From Phlyctochytrium arcticum (taxonomy: Eukaryota > Chytridiomycota > Chytridiomycetes > Chytridiales > Chytridiaceae): a stretch of 64,000 bases of DNA. The notes under the pieces were generated by a model that was given only the letters and a program-made list of their open reading frames with translations, made no database searches and had not been told where the DNA came from. The position numbers were made by a program, and so were the translations under genes. Each line of letters opens with the position of its first letter. Within the stretch, counting starts at the first letter, position 1. The DNA is taken from the NCBI GenBank assembly GCA_025602905.1, contig JAHLKI010000010.1:124001-188000 (forward strand). Direction: 5' to 3'. Shown here piece after piece: positions 33,486 through 44,427 of this stretch.

Positions 33486-33730
33486 TGTCAGAATTGTGGG
33501 TACAATCTTCTCCCTCTTATTCATCCGGGGGGGGCGAACCTCTCCCGTTTTTATAGTACAGGAAATCCCCCCATGGGGGAAAACACTATGGAAAAACACA
33601 GAAGGGCAATTTACTATACTAGGCTAAATATCGAAGGCGATCGAATGTCCTCCCCAGTTGTGGCTGGAGTGCGGCGGTGACTCAAGGTCATCTGGCCTCA
33701 ATCCGTGTCCTTGGCTCCAGCTTCCTGACA
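33486..33730 (-). repeat. Copia LTR (5' LTR of the minus-strand element)
   Basis: 245 bp, TGTCAG...CTGACA. It should carry the element promoter reading to the left. The only differences from its partner are homopolymer lengths. Confidence 0.95.
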
Positions 33731-33735
33731 GCCCG
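33731..33735 (+). repeat. Copia target-site duplication, right copy (GCCCG)
   Basis: Exact match to 28658-28662. Removing one copy plus the element rejoins the MULE transposase frame. Confidence 0.95.
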
Positions 33736-36079
33736 GCTGCGGCGAGACGCGTTTCTTCATTCTCGGCTGCTGTCTTCAGCCGGCGCTTGGCATTCTTTGC
33801 AATGGGGTCAGGGGGATCGGTCTGATGAAAGAAAGGGGCTCAAAGAAAAGTAAAATGGACGCTATATGCAACTTCCCAGGTTGCGAGAGTTCGGGTAGTG
33901 TTATGGTCGAAAAATACTTAAAGTTATGTCTAATGCTATCAGAGTACTTTATGATGGAAGAAAACCTGTCACGAGTGTGGCGCATGCCAGCTCGCGCAGT
34001 AATGATTGCTACCGCTCTCAGGGACCAATGACACATGTCATTCGGCCGCCTGCCGCTAGTATAAAAGAACCAGAACCCGTCACATTCTTACCTTTGACAA
34101 GAGGGGGGCGGAAGGGCGCTGGACGCTTACGAGAGGCTGACTTCTCGTCGAGGAACCAAAAAGGCATTGTAATAGACTCCGCCTCGATCCGATCTCCGCG
34201 TCGTAGGATATCAAGTAGAGTGTGTGAGCACGGCAGCCCATAAGTTCTAGTAAATGTATGGGAGCACTCCGACGGATCGTGCTGGCCGGCTGTTTGCCTC
34301 TCCTTCGTCAACTCTATCTTGGCCTTCTCCACTTGCTGCTGCAGCAGTACAGATGCCTTGTTGGACACTAGGCCATCAACCTCTGCCAAAATATCCGGGA
34401 CCGCCGTATGGGTTACACCTTCCTGTCGTTCGGTGTTGAAACCAGCGTCTTCCAGCTGCTCCTCTGAGCGCGTCCGCAGTTTGATATAAATAGCGAATAA
34501 TCCTTGGTTCGCACTGCCCAATGCCGATTTCACACTTCGGTGGCCGCTCTCCACCCTTGAGGTATGCCTTTGACCCAAATGCATAACGTTACGGAGCCAA
34601 GGTTCGCAGAACCGTTCCTTGTGAACATCAATCCAGATGTTTTGGATATATTCTGCTACTTGTTCTTCAATCTTGCCGCGAATATCAGCCCAATCGCGAT
34701 CAAACACTTCTTCAGTGGCAGAGTTGAGAAAAAGGTTAAATATACGTTTCTCGAATTGATCCCAGCTGAACATCGCGTCGTCTAACGCGCTGACGGCGGG
34801 GAAGTCCTTTTTGTGATGTGCGAGGATATTCATCACGATGTGCCAGACGCAGAGCATGTGACGCGACTCTGGGAAAATAGCTTCAACAGCATTTATCAGG
34901 GCGCCTTCGGCATCGGTGAGGATGGCCTTCGGTTCAGCAACCACCCCAAAATCTATGCACGGCTGGAGAACCCATTCGTAGTCTTCTTGCGTAATAGTGC
35001 TCATGAAACAGTAGGCGACCGTATATGTTTTGTAGTCCTTCGTGTGCGCAACAATGTGAAACATTTGGATGCCGTATTTGTTGGTTCTGAAAGTGCCATC
35101 CATTTGTAAAACGGGGGTCGTCCTTTCTGCCTTGACAATCTTGGGAATAGCACTCGGGATAATAAGGATATGGCTGAGATTATTGCTGGCGTCAACTTTC
35201 GTGCGGTGCATTGCACCATCTCTGTCGATATCACGGACTAAGGCTGACATCTCATCCTCGCCCTCGAGCAAGTCTCGTTTGTGGCTGCTGATCTTGTTAT
35301 AAATGTCTCCAATCCTGAAATTACAAGTGGGATGTTGTTTTTTGACCGCTCGTAGCAAGTCTCTAGCCTTTGTGCCTGCCTTCAAATGATTGTTGACAAA
35401 CGCTGCCAGCTCAGGATCGTGGGACTGACGAGCTTGCGGATAAATTCGAACGTCTCCAGTCGGCCGGTGGTTATGCATAACACGCAAGAACCGGATTGTA
35501 TAGTTGCTCTGCGCTGTCTCTTTTCTAATTTGAGCTTTCCATTTGCAATCCGTGAGTTGGGTGGTGACTTTTCTCTGAGGGGCCTGTGCAGCCAAGGCAC
35601 TCTTGACGTAGACACCGCCGCGAGCGCAATGGAAGTCCTGATTTGTGCCTCCAGTGATTGTCAATGCGTACTTTTTCTTGCCTTTGACCGCGAAACCGAA
35701 CTCTTTAGCCCAAGTTTCCAGAGCTTCCTTCGCCAAAGCAAAAGTCTCAAAGTTTTGCTCCGCAAACTGCTGGTCGTCAATACCAAAGTCAGACGGGTTG
35801 TTGGGAGAAGGGGCCTCATCCTCAGACTGATTTTCATCGCCGGTGGTACCAGGTTCGTTGTTATTTTCAGCGTTGCCATCCGAGACGTTACCGTCGTTGG
35901 TGACAGCCTGATATCCGGAATGTTGACAAGATCCGGCATGTCGGGGGTAGTGTTGGGTTGCTCAGACATGCTTGATGGGTTGAGTCGTAAGGAAAATGGG
36001 CAGTAGTAAAAGTTTAGGGTGCGCAATGGTAGTTCAGAGGGCAAACCTAACAAGAGTGATCTTGGGGACTGGGCAAGAT

Positions 36080-36214
36080 CTGGACAAGCGGACGCGAAAC
36101 TCCGACAATTTAAGAGTGAAAGAGTTATATTACGGCCCATAAAAGGCAAATTACGATTTTCCACAATTCTCGGGTACGGAATAGTAATTTTCATGGTACG
36201 GAATAAAAACGCCC
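36080..36214 (-). repeat. MULE right terminal inverted repeat
   Basis: Reverse complement of 27760-27894 with a handful of differences. It lies upstream of the transposase start and probably carries its promoter. Confidence 0.95.
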
Positions 36215-36223
36215 CAATTAGCA

Positions 36224-36508
36224 TGCATCTCTTGGTACCAGAGTTGTACATGATTCACGATATGTTTTATAGAAGCCTGGGTGAGGGGGGATATGGTTTA
36301 GAGGGCTTTATTACAAGTATGATAGAATAAAAATAGTGGGGAAACTTGGGGGAGTGACAGAGAAGGGGAGTAACAAGAGGAATACATAGATGAGGTTGCG
36401 GAGCGAGAGTGATTGTTTGAGAGGGGGGTTATATACAGATGATCCTTTCGTATAGATTCGAACTTCAAATCTTCCAGGCAAAGATCTGAACAAAGAGGAG
36501 ATCATTCA
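36224..36508. other. Spacer between MULE target duplication and secreted-protein gene
   Basis: 285 bp without a gene; it forms the 3' side of the small secreted cysteine-rich protein gene. Confidence 0.4.
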
Positions 36509-36793
36509 TCAATCCTCAAACTTGCACATGCAGCTTTTGAACGCTTGGTTGCTACATGTGTTGTAACAAGGAGGGGAGCTGCATCGCCAGTCAATCAGAC
36601 ATCTGTTGTAGACACGGGTGTAGCAATCTTGAGCGTTTGGGCAAGGGTACATGATGTGCATACGACCCGGTTCAGATGGTGCCTCGGTTGGTTGATCATA
36701 GTCGTTCTTGGCAGATGGTGCAGTAGCTGGCAGAGCAGCAGCAGAGCCGGCAAGAAGGGCAAGGGCAGCGGCAAGGATGGTGGTCAACTGCAT
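36509..36793 (-). CDS. Small secreted protein with eight cysteines
   Basis: Single exon of 94 aa starting at ATG 36793. It opens with a clear signal peptide (MQLTTILAAALALLAGSAAA, cleavage expected near ALPA). A short acidic/Pro propeptide-like stretch follows (about 25 residues), then a compact domain with eight Cys in the last ~46 residues (YPCPNAQDCYTR, NRCLIDWRCSSPPCYNTC, SCMCKF), enough for four disulfides. No known family recognised; the pattern is that of secreted effector-, toxin- or antimicrobial-like proteins. A TATA-like TTTTAAAA lies about 90 bp upstream and the leader is pyrimidine-rich. The gene sits 295 bp from the MULE end. Confidence 0.75.
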   Translation of the reverse strand: MQLTTILAAALALLAGSAAALPATAPSAKNDYDQPTEAPSEPGRMHIMYPCPNAQDCYTRVYNRCLIDWRCSSPPCYNTCSNQAFKSCMCKFED

Positions 36794-38131
36794 GGTGGTG
36801 AGAGAGGGTTTCCGGTTGACGTTGATGACGGGGTGTTGGTCAGAGGAAGTTTGGGGCGACCGCGACCTTTTAAAACAAAAGGTAGAGAGAACTTTAACGG
36901 TCCTTTTTCCTGGGATCTTCTCGCCTTGCACCGTGTTGTTCAGTCAGCCCGCCCAAACGGTAAAGTCGTTTCCGCAAATGGGAGATGGGTCTGGAAATTA
37001 CGCGCAAGTCGACGCCCGGTCGCAGCAGCAGCTGAATTGTTCTGTGACTGTGCTTGTCCCAGGCTTGTCCCCATAATTATAGGACTTGACCGAATTCGTG
37101 TGTCCCGTTCAATTTGTTCACCAAAATTGTCGTGATGCGGAATTGTCCCTCACGATTCACGAAATCAGCGTCTCGGTTCACCGGCTGTGTTGGTACGCTA
37201 CAACACAATGGCTTTGTGCGATCGATGCACACGACCCGGTGGTACCGGTACAGGAATACACGGATGAGTTGAAAGATGATGAAATGCTCATCGTCCGTGT
37301 GTTTGTGGTCAACATTTACAGTCGGTAAACGCTTTGGCGGCTTGGCCATGATGCATGCTGGTTGAATGAAGGGCATTTTGCCAGATGAATCAACCCACTG
37401 CCATTTCCAGAATCTCAAAAAGCTGGAAGATCTGAGTACCCATTTACAAACGATCCCAAAGAATAAAATCTTACGAAGCAATCCCCCTTCTTTTTCTTAA
37501 TGTGATATTTTCCTATCCATCTCTAAAAACATGTGAAGCCAAACCAGGGAATCGTGGCTTACCATGAGGCGCTCGTGTGATCGTAGATTCGTAGACTTTG
37601 TGGACTTTAGAGACATTTTGTATTCGTAAAGTACCAGAATGATTTAGTATATTTGACCGTTGATGACCGCAGGCCCGACCGACTCCATTTCTAGGAACCG
37701 GTTTTTTTTTCCATTTGGGAAATTACGACGGCCAAGCGTAGCGACCAGAATGTGGTGCCACATACGTATAAGCGGATAGGACTACTAGTACTACTCGTAT
37801 GTTATTGTGACAATGCGTGTCTTTTGACGCCCGTCGGAGGTAATGCCAGTACAGTAGGTAACCGCTGTTTTGTACCTTGCCGAATTTGCGAAATTGAGGA
37901 TGATGACTTGCGTATTTCTTGAACCCTGGTCTTGAACTTTTACCGGTGCCAAACAAACCAAACAAACAACGCCTGCATCATCAGAAAGAACCTGAGAAAG
38001 AACTCATCCCAGATCTGGCTATACGTCACTTTCATTAGTTGAAAATAAACAAATTACTTACTGTCATTCTGGACCAGATTCTGGACCGTCTATTGAATTG
38101 AATAAATTCTTTTCATAATAGTACGAGTAGC
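36794..38131. other. Long intergenic region upstream of malic enzyme
   Basis: About 1.3 kb holding the divergent promoters of the secreted-protein gene and malic enzyme. Open frames at 36545-37135 (+) and 37077-37481 (-) lack motifs and introns and are not called. Short T and A runs occur near 37490 and 37700. Confidence 0.4.
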
Positions 38132-40055
38132 ATGACGGCCAAGGTATGGATAAAGAAGTACTGCGCTGTAGCGCGACTGCATGTTATACTATCCAAAGAT
38201 TGATGCGTTTTCCAGACCGAAACTACATCAAATCCTGCATCAAAGCCTCGCTTTGCGCATATCCCTTCATATCAGTTGGTGCCTGATCCGACGACTGGAA
38301 AGCACCATTATGAGACCACCCTTCGTCCCCAGGACATTCTGAACAATCCCGTTCTGAACAAGGGTACAGCGCCCCATTCATGAACGAGAAGATCTGGGAT
38401 TAGAGATCCTTTTGCCCTGTGCAGTCGCAACCCTGGAGGATCAAGTCAAGCGAGCATATAGTCAGTTCTGCGATGCACGGACACCCATCCAAAAGAATGC
38501 TTTCATGAATAGCATGCTAGATCAAAATCAGGTATGGGCTATAAAGCTGATGGAGGTCATTGACTGATGATGTATCAAGGTCTTATACTACAGGCTTATT
38601 CAAACGTATCTGGAAGAGATGCTGCCCATCATCTACACTCCCACCGAGGCAGATGCGATCGCCAACTATAGCGAGCTCTTCCGGCGACCTCGCGGAGTGT
38701 TTCTCAGTTATCTGCAAAAAGATCGGATAGAACAATTACTCAAGCCTGTGCTCCCAGATGTCGTTGATGCCATTGTGGTCACTGACGCTGAAATGATTTT
38801 GGGAATCGGAGATCAGGGCGTGGGCGGTATCTGGATCAGCGTGGCCAAATTATCTCTGTTCACGGCATTGGGGGGTGTTCATCCCGATCGCGTTGTGCCC
38901 GTCGTTCTGGACGTGGGAACAGACAATGAAGAGCTTCTCAATGATCCCCTTTACACAGGATGGAGACATAAGCGCATTCGAGGCAAAGAGTATGAAGACT
39001 TTGTCGATGCATTTGTGCAGGCAAAGACAAAGTTGATGTCAGCAGCATACTTGCATTGGGAGGATTTCGGGCGTGACGAAGCCCGACTTTTACTTGACAA
39101 ATATAGCGCTGACATGTGCACCTTCAATGACGATTTGGAAGGTCAGTCCACAAAGCTCATGTTCCCCGTTCAAATTGTCTAACTAGACGCTACTGTAGGA
39201 ACTGGTGTGATTGTGCTAGCTTGCGTACTCTCAGCAATGAAACACCTAAAATCGTCACTAGAGAAACAACGTATTGTTGTTTTCGGGGCAGGGACGGCGG
39301 GAACTGGAATTGCCGACCGACTAGCCTCCGCGGACCCAGATATCGATATAGAAAAGGCACGGCAAAACATCTATCTGGTCGACAAAGACGGGCTGATTTT
39401 GCGCAGCAACTCGGACGCAACCAAGTACCAAAAGCCGTACGCGAAGGATCCGCAAGAGTATCCAAAGAGCAAATCGTTATTGGATGTGGTTGAATCTGTC
39501 AAACCCACCATTCTGATCGGGACATCTACGTGTTCTGGCGCGTTTTCAAAAGAAGTTGTGGAAGCCATGGCCAAGTATTGCGACCGACCCATCATTCTCC
39601 CTCTTTCCAACCCCACCCGACTATGCGAAGCAGACCCCGAGGATTTATTTGCTTGGACTAACAACAAGTGCCTAGTCGCAACCGGCAGTCCGTTCCCGCC
39701 CGTCAAGGTGGGCGATACGCGCTACAGTATTGCCGAGGCCAATAATGTCTTTGTTTATCCTGGTATTGGGATGGGATGTATCGTTGCGGGCGCAAAGAAA
39801 GTTACAGATATGATGCTGCGGCGCGCTGCAGATGCTGTTGCAAACTTGGCCCCCAACGAACTGACAGGAAGCTTGATGCCCGAGATCAGTCGTTCTCAAG
39901 AAGTCTCGTTCCATGTAGCTTGCGCAGTTGCACGGCAGTGTGTGGAAGAAGGACTGGCCACCAAACTTTCAAGGGTGCAGGATGTGGAAGCGGCGGTGTG
40001 TAAGGCCGCGTGGAAGGCAGAGTATGTGCCAGTTGTGCGTGTGAAAGAGCTTTGA
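38132..40055 (+). CDS. MAE1: NAD(P)-dependent malic enzyme, frameshifted in this sequence
   Basis: Exons 38132-38143, 38216-38531, 38580-39141, 39199-40055. It converts malate to pyruvate with CO2 release and NAD(P)H production. Motifs: DILNNPVLNKG, YYRLIQTYLEEMLPIIYTPT, FRRPRGVF, VTDAEMILGIGDQGVGG, VVLDVGTDNEELLNDPLY, metal site WEDF and CTFNDDLEGTG, dinucleotide fold VVFGAGTAGTGIADRL, and LSNPTRLCEA. In exon 2 the frame breaks between NKGTA and HEREDLGLE: the run cccc at 38372-38375 has one base too many for the conserved protein, and the total exon length is off by exactly one. Either a sequencing error in a homopolymer or a disabling mutation. The very short first exon (MTAK) is supported by splice phase only. 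The third exon begins GTCTTATAC after CAAG. Confidence 0.88.
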
Positions 40056-40181
40056 TACGTCCATCCTTATAATCCGTTACCCTGCCAAATACATCCTGAC
40101 TGCATAAATTAAATTCTATTTACATGACTATGGACTAGCCAACTCTATGTTGTAAAAAAAGTGTCTGAAGTCCCCGCCCGT

Positions 40182-41681
40182 TCATGCGAAAAGATGCTTT
40201 CGCATAAGAGAGCCTACCACTCTACAGTTGAGACTATTCCCCAAAAGTCGCCACTTTTGTATGGTGCTCAAGTCTCGGGGAAATACAAAAGGGTGCTTGG
40301 GGGCCAGGAGTGATGTTGACTTTTCAGGATCGCAGAGGTGACGGTGCACCTTTTGTTCACCTTCGATGGGGAAAGCGTGCAAACGGGCTACCTCAGTAGG
40401 AGTGAAGAACCGAAATTTGACGGGAAGCAGAGAAGAGGGGTCATCGAAATCATAGGGCATCTACGCGCAGACATGAGTTGATCGTGCAGCGTGGATCATT
40501 TTAGAAAAATGAACTTACATCATGGTTTTGACTGTGCAGGAATGACCCGCTACCAATGACATGATGTGATCCATAAGCCTGCAAACATCAGAATTCAAAA
40601 CACAGTCCGGCGGACACATTGTTTGCTGATTACCTTTGTGAAACAAGAGCATTTGCGTTCGCTGGGCTTGACAATATCTACCAAAATGTGAGCCGGACGA
40701 TTTGTTGCGAAAAGCCAGACACGCCCACCCACCGAAACGAAACTTGTGACGCTTCATGATGTAGGAGTCCGGTACGAAATACGGGGTCTCATCCTGTAAA
40801 TCCTCCAGATATTCCGAGAGTTGTGGTGGCTGACTGTCAACAAAAGTCCCTGGTTCATCGGTGTGAGAGGCATCTATTGGTGATGTATGAATGACTGCCG
40901 TTGCTCGATAAGATAATTCATTGTTGGTCCCCAGCTCTCGCTCGCGTCGAGCCTATCGTCAATCAGTCTAGAGATGTTGAACGTCAGAAATCCATGGCCA
41001 AGTTTACCGTTAGATAATAGCGTCTCCGGTCCCCTGCCATCCCAAATTGGGTTGGACTCACTAGGAACTCATGAATGGTATATCCTAGCTGATCCAACTT
41101 GTCGACAAGAATTTCACGACTACGAGAGACCTATCGACATATAAGCCATTTGCCATTTCTGTAAGGAAATACTTGATATACCTCAAAATTTGGCACGTTC
41201 TGAATTTTCCAAATGTATGTTTGGGTCAGCTCGAGACAAAGCATTATATGCAACGATACACATACCTCCACAAATATGTACTCGGGAATAACTTGAACTT
41301 TGTCCAATATCTCAATCAGGTGCAATAGCCCATCTGCGCGAGGATCTTGATCATCCAACTTCTTGCCCATTTGTGTATAAGGCTGGCAAGGAGGCGACAT
41401 CACCCAGCAATTGGCTTTAAACTTGCCGATAAAAGCAGGTGTAAGATCCTGTATCCCCTTTTGTATTGGCTTGATTCCAAAGTTTGCTTCATAGCAGCTG
41501 TTGGCATGTTGATTTATGTCGAATGATGCCAAGACTTGGACGTTTGGGTGCGCATATTCCAGTCCATAGTGCTGATCTGTATTATGAGTTGCGAGTTGAA
41601 TGATGCACGAAGGATGAGTCTTACCAGGCCACCTATCCCCGAAAAGAACTCTAAAGCCTTGATCTCTTGTTGGTCCACCAT
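40182..41681 (-). CDS. DNMT2: DNMT2-type tRNA cytosine-5 methyltransferase
   Basis: Eight exons: 41681-41625, 41571-41266, 41199-41182, 41130-41008, 40952-40733, 40677-40634, 40578-40519, 40460-40182; 368 aa. It should methylate C38 of tRNA-Asp using S-adenosylmethionine. Motif I is FFSGIGGL; motif IV holds the catalytic Cys (MSPPCQPYT); motif VI ENV is created by joining FVE to an 18-nt micro-exon (NVPNFE). The DNMT2-specific CFT signature is present as CSCFTKAYGSHHVIGSGSFL, and motifs IX-X as TPTEVARLHAFP and LLGNSLNCRVVG. An upstream in-frame Met at 41753 would add 24 residues not expected in the family. Head-to-head with the flavin-reductase gene over 205 bp. Confidence 0.93.
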
Positions 41682-41886
41682 TCTTTTGGTTGTTTTTGAG
41701 CCCACAGAAATCGCAATTGCTGCGTGCCAAGCCTCAAATGGCAATGTAACCACTTTGGGATTAATGAGATCCTGACCTCATGAATTCGAAGATTTTGAAC
41801 CAGATTTTGAACAGTCGCAACGTATACATGATCTTGCGAAACTCTGAGTTTGAAACAAGATTTAAACGAAAAACTGGTTGTTTGTT
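41682..41886. promoter_or_regulatory. Divergent promoter region, DNMT2 / flavin-reductase-domain gene
   Basis: 205 bp between opposite start codons; must hold both core promoters. No specific element is identified. Confidence 0.45.
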
Positions 41887-43229
41887 ATGGAGCGAGTAAT
41901 GTTGTATGGGGCGCGGAGGCTCTTACCGGCTCTTGGCCTTGTAACCCGGCCTCTTCAAGTTGATATTGGAATGAGCTTTACCTTTCGGAGAGTCGTTCAG
42001 TCTTACAGCACAAATACAACCCAGGATAAGCGACCGAAAACCGGAAACCTATTTGGGGGAGAACTGCGAGAGATCATGCGGAAAGTACCATCGCAAGGTA
42101 GTCATTATGTTTAGATCGCTTGCTTGGCCACTTTGTTTACACTCCGTCTACAGTCGTCGTAGTAACACTCACAACAAATGAGACCGAGTCAAATCATTTG
42201 GGTACGACATGTAGCTCATTCACATCGGTTTCCTTGGACCCTCCAGTTGTATCTTTCTGTATACGGCATCCATCCCGCACATCAACGGTGCTGCAGCAAA
42301 AAACATCTTCTCATTTTGCCATACACATCCTGTCCCGACATCAGACACAGCAATCATTAGCATACTCTTCCCCGCAAACACAACACATTTTCGATACATA
42401 TCCCCATCACATCGATACGGACACCAAACTTCCTATTCTGCATAATTGTCTGGGCGTGCTGATATGTAAGCCAGTTCAGTCAGTCCAAGTGGGAGATCAT
42501 GAAGTGTGGTTTGGGGAAGTTTCCAGTATTGTGCATGGGGTGGGGAGCACGAAAAATGGCGGAAAGGATATGGAACCGCTTGTCTACTACGAAAGCTCGT
42601 ACAGAAGTGTAGGGGATGAGGTGTTCATGGAGCAGTTAGAGAAGGGGGCATTGTCATTTGACGAATGGACTCATCGTGCGCACTTACGGTAAGATCTGTC
42701 CGTGGTTTGTACTCGTCAGACAAGAGCTAACCTCTCGTTGAAAGAATGGCTTGGAACTATTTGAGGGAGGGGTCCTTGGAAGCTGCATACCCTCGCGTAA
42801 AGTAAGTATTCAACTAGCCATGTTTGCCCATTCTAACGGTCATTGTATTGCAGGAGGACTGTGATGAATCATAATGCAACCAATGCCCACTTGATCAAGC
42901 ATGGATACAATGATACCATAACCAGATTTTACTTGCACCTAATACATCTGGCCTTCAAAGCAGAAGAAGCACAAAACTGCAATTCAGATTTTTTGGAATT
43001 CCTTGCCAAGTACCCATTTTTGGAAGATCAGCACGTTATTACCCGCTACTTTTCACCCGCTTTGTTAAAGTCTCCCCATGCAAAGGAAGAGTAAGTCTTT
43101 TGCAAGATTGCCATCCCACAAAGTACCAGCTGACTGTCGCTTAGATTCGTTCAACCTGATTTACAAGCGCTACCAACGTCCGTTGACGAAATAAGGCGAT
43201 CAAATGTAGCTCCGCCAATTGGGGAGTGA
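41887..43229 (+). CDS. Flavin-reductase-like FMN-binding protein with a conserved C-terminal extension
   Basis: Exons 41887-42097, 42154-42688, 42745-42801, 42854-43090, 43145-43229; 374 aa. The basic, Arg/Leu-rich N-terminus (MERVMLYGARRLLPALG...FRRVVQSYST) suggests mitochondrial import. Residues ~60-230 are a flavin-reductase split barrel (VVVVTLTTNE, GTTCSSFTSVSLDPPVVSFC), which binds FMN and usually reduces flavin with NAD(P)H. The C-terminal ~130 residues contain FDEWTHRAHLRMAWNYLREG and a His/Asn-rich motif (MNHNATNAHLIKHGYNDTIT), a helical extension I recall from fungal and bacterial proteins without a settled function; its conserved His residues could bind metal, which is inference. 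ATG 41899 is an alternative start. Confidence 0.85.
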
Positions 43230-43344
43230 GTTGAATCTACCTGAGGCCATATACCCTTCATTTATTACAATGTCACATATACTGTACAAGAGAGACAATA
43301 TACATAGTTTTGGATTATTTTTACATACAAATACTCAATTCGAT

Positions 43345-44427
43345 CTACAGTGCTCCCCCAGGGGGGTGACTGAACAGCCACTCTACAGCAGCTTGAACAT
43401 TGCCGTGGGTAAGAGTCAACGCCCTGACATTCTCTGTGGCGTCGTAAAATCCCATTTCTTGCAGTTGTTGCAGCTGTGTTGCGAATCGCTCTTCTGGGGG
43501 TCGGCTATCCTGTGGGGGTGCAGCACCCGCGCCCATACCCCCCATGCTACCCATCAGCGATTGAAGCAAGGCAGGGTTTAAGCCTGGCGCTCCGGCTCCA
43601 GGTGCACCTGGTGAGTTGGCACCTGCCCCAAACATACCAGCCATGGGGTTCCCGCCGCCCATTCCTCCCATTCCCCCTCCACCATTCATTGCCGACATCA
43701 TTGGGCCCATTTGCATCATAGAACGCATCATATTTGGGTCGCTCATGATACGGCGGAACTCTTCGCTGCCCATCATCTCGCGCACTTGCGGTGTTATCAT
43801 GGACGCCATTCCGGGGTTCATCGCCGTCAACTGATCGAGCATTTGGGGGTTGGACATCATCTGCGAAATTGACTGTGCGACGGCTGGGTTGTTCAAGAGG
43901 CCAGCCATCATAGACGGGTCCATAGCTGACATCCCTCCTCCCATGCCTCCTCCTCCAAAAGCCGCGAAAGGGTTGCCGCCTGCTCCGGCGGTTGCACCGC
44001 CCCCAAACATGTTGAACGGATTTGCCGCTCCAGCACCAGCTGGGTTTGTTGTCGCTGAGGCCGCGGTGGATGAAGCAGTTGCCGAAGATGCCGTCGCTGA
44101 AGCAGCTGCGGCGCTGCGTGCTCCAGATGAACCCTTCACCATATGCACGCTGTAAGTAGATTTGATCAGTCACAAATAACCTGGCTTTCGCCTTAAACGT
44201 CGCTCAAAGACTTACGTGTTGCCCTCGGTCATTTTGTAAGAGTCTAACTTGTCTTCATCTTTCAAGACCTTTCCTGCAAAGATTAACCGCTGCTGAGTGG
44301 TAGGAACATTTCCAGGCCCATCTGCCTCGATCTTCTGCTTCAATTGCAACACGGTAGACGATAGATCTATGGTAACCGAAAAGGCGGACTCATTCGCCTG
44401 CTTGATCTTGATGGTAGCTTCGGTCAT
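43345..44427 (-). CDS. DSK2: Ubiquilin / Dsk2-type proteasome shuttle
   Basis: Exons 44427-44216 and 44149-43345; 338 aa. The N-terminal ubiquitin-like domain (about 1-75: IKIKQANESAFSVTI, QQRLIFAGKVLKDEDKL) is followed by an Ala/Ser-rich linker. A Met/Gly-rich STI1-type region follows (SNPQMLDQLTAMNPGMASMI, REMMGSEEFRRIMSDPNMM), then a C-terminal UBA (FATQLQQLQEMGFYDATENV, GNVQAAVEWLF). Such proteins carry ubiquitylated clients to the proteasome and chaperone membrane-protein segments. It is shorter than animal ubiquilins and close to yeast Dsk2. It converges with the flavin-reductase gene across 115 bp. Confidence 0.95.

Larger units (their letters stand above)
28663..33730 (-). mobile_element. 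Ty1/Copia LTR retrotransposon inserted in the MULE
   Basis: Complete element: LTRs 28663-28925 and 33486-33730, gag-pol on the minus strand, primer-binding site and leader between. The LTRs begin TGTCAG and end CTGACA. Domain order (Gag with zinc knuckle, protease, integrase, reverse transcriptase, RNase H) is that of Copia rather than Gypsy. Near-identical LTRs imply a recent insertion. One in-frame stop lies in the reverse transcriptase. Confidence 0.97.
28081..35736 (-). pseudogene. MULE transposase gene split by the Copia insertion
   Basis: Segments 35736-34092, 33838-33731, then (after the 5.07-kb insertion) 28657-28584 and 28521-28081; these sum to a multiple of three, about 755 aa. 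The order is a FAR1/WRKY-GCM1-like zinc finger (FHCARGG, TDCKWKAQI, MHNH), the MULE DDE core (LQMDGTF, ILTDAEGALINAV, CVWHIVMN, then RVESGHRSVK), a SWIM-like finger (CSHTFTRTYGLPCSHTL), a CCHC knuckle (KCGCCGKYANHNRTTCP) that exists only when the insertion is removed, and a Pro/Gln/His-rich tail. An acidic N-terminal extension continues upstream of 35736 in frame but meets a stop before a Met; an ATG at 35968 lies in another frame, suggesting an indel. Confidence 0.88.
27760..36214 (-). mobile_element. Mutator-like DNA transposon (MULE) carrying a nested Copia element
   Basis: Bounded by 135-bp terminal inverted repeats (27760-27894 and 36080-36214) that differ at very few positions, flanked by a 9-bp imperfect target duplication. 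Without the 5.07-kb Copia insertion the MULE is about 3.4 kb and encodes one transposase on the minus strand. The near-identity of the repeats suggests fairly recent movement before the retrotransposon landed in it. The transposase is now split, so this copy is probably non-autonomous. Confidence 0.93.

Noticed and set aside
36545..37135. 196-codon + strand frame
   Set aside because: It is antisense to the secreted cysteine-rich gene and its promoter and has no recognisable features.
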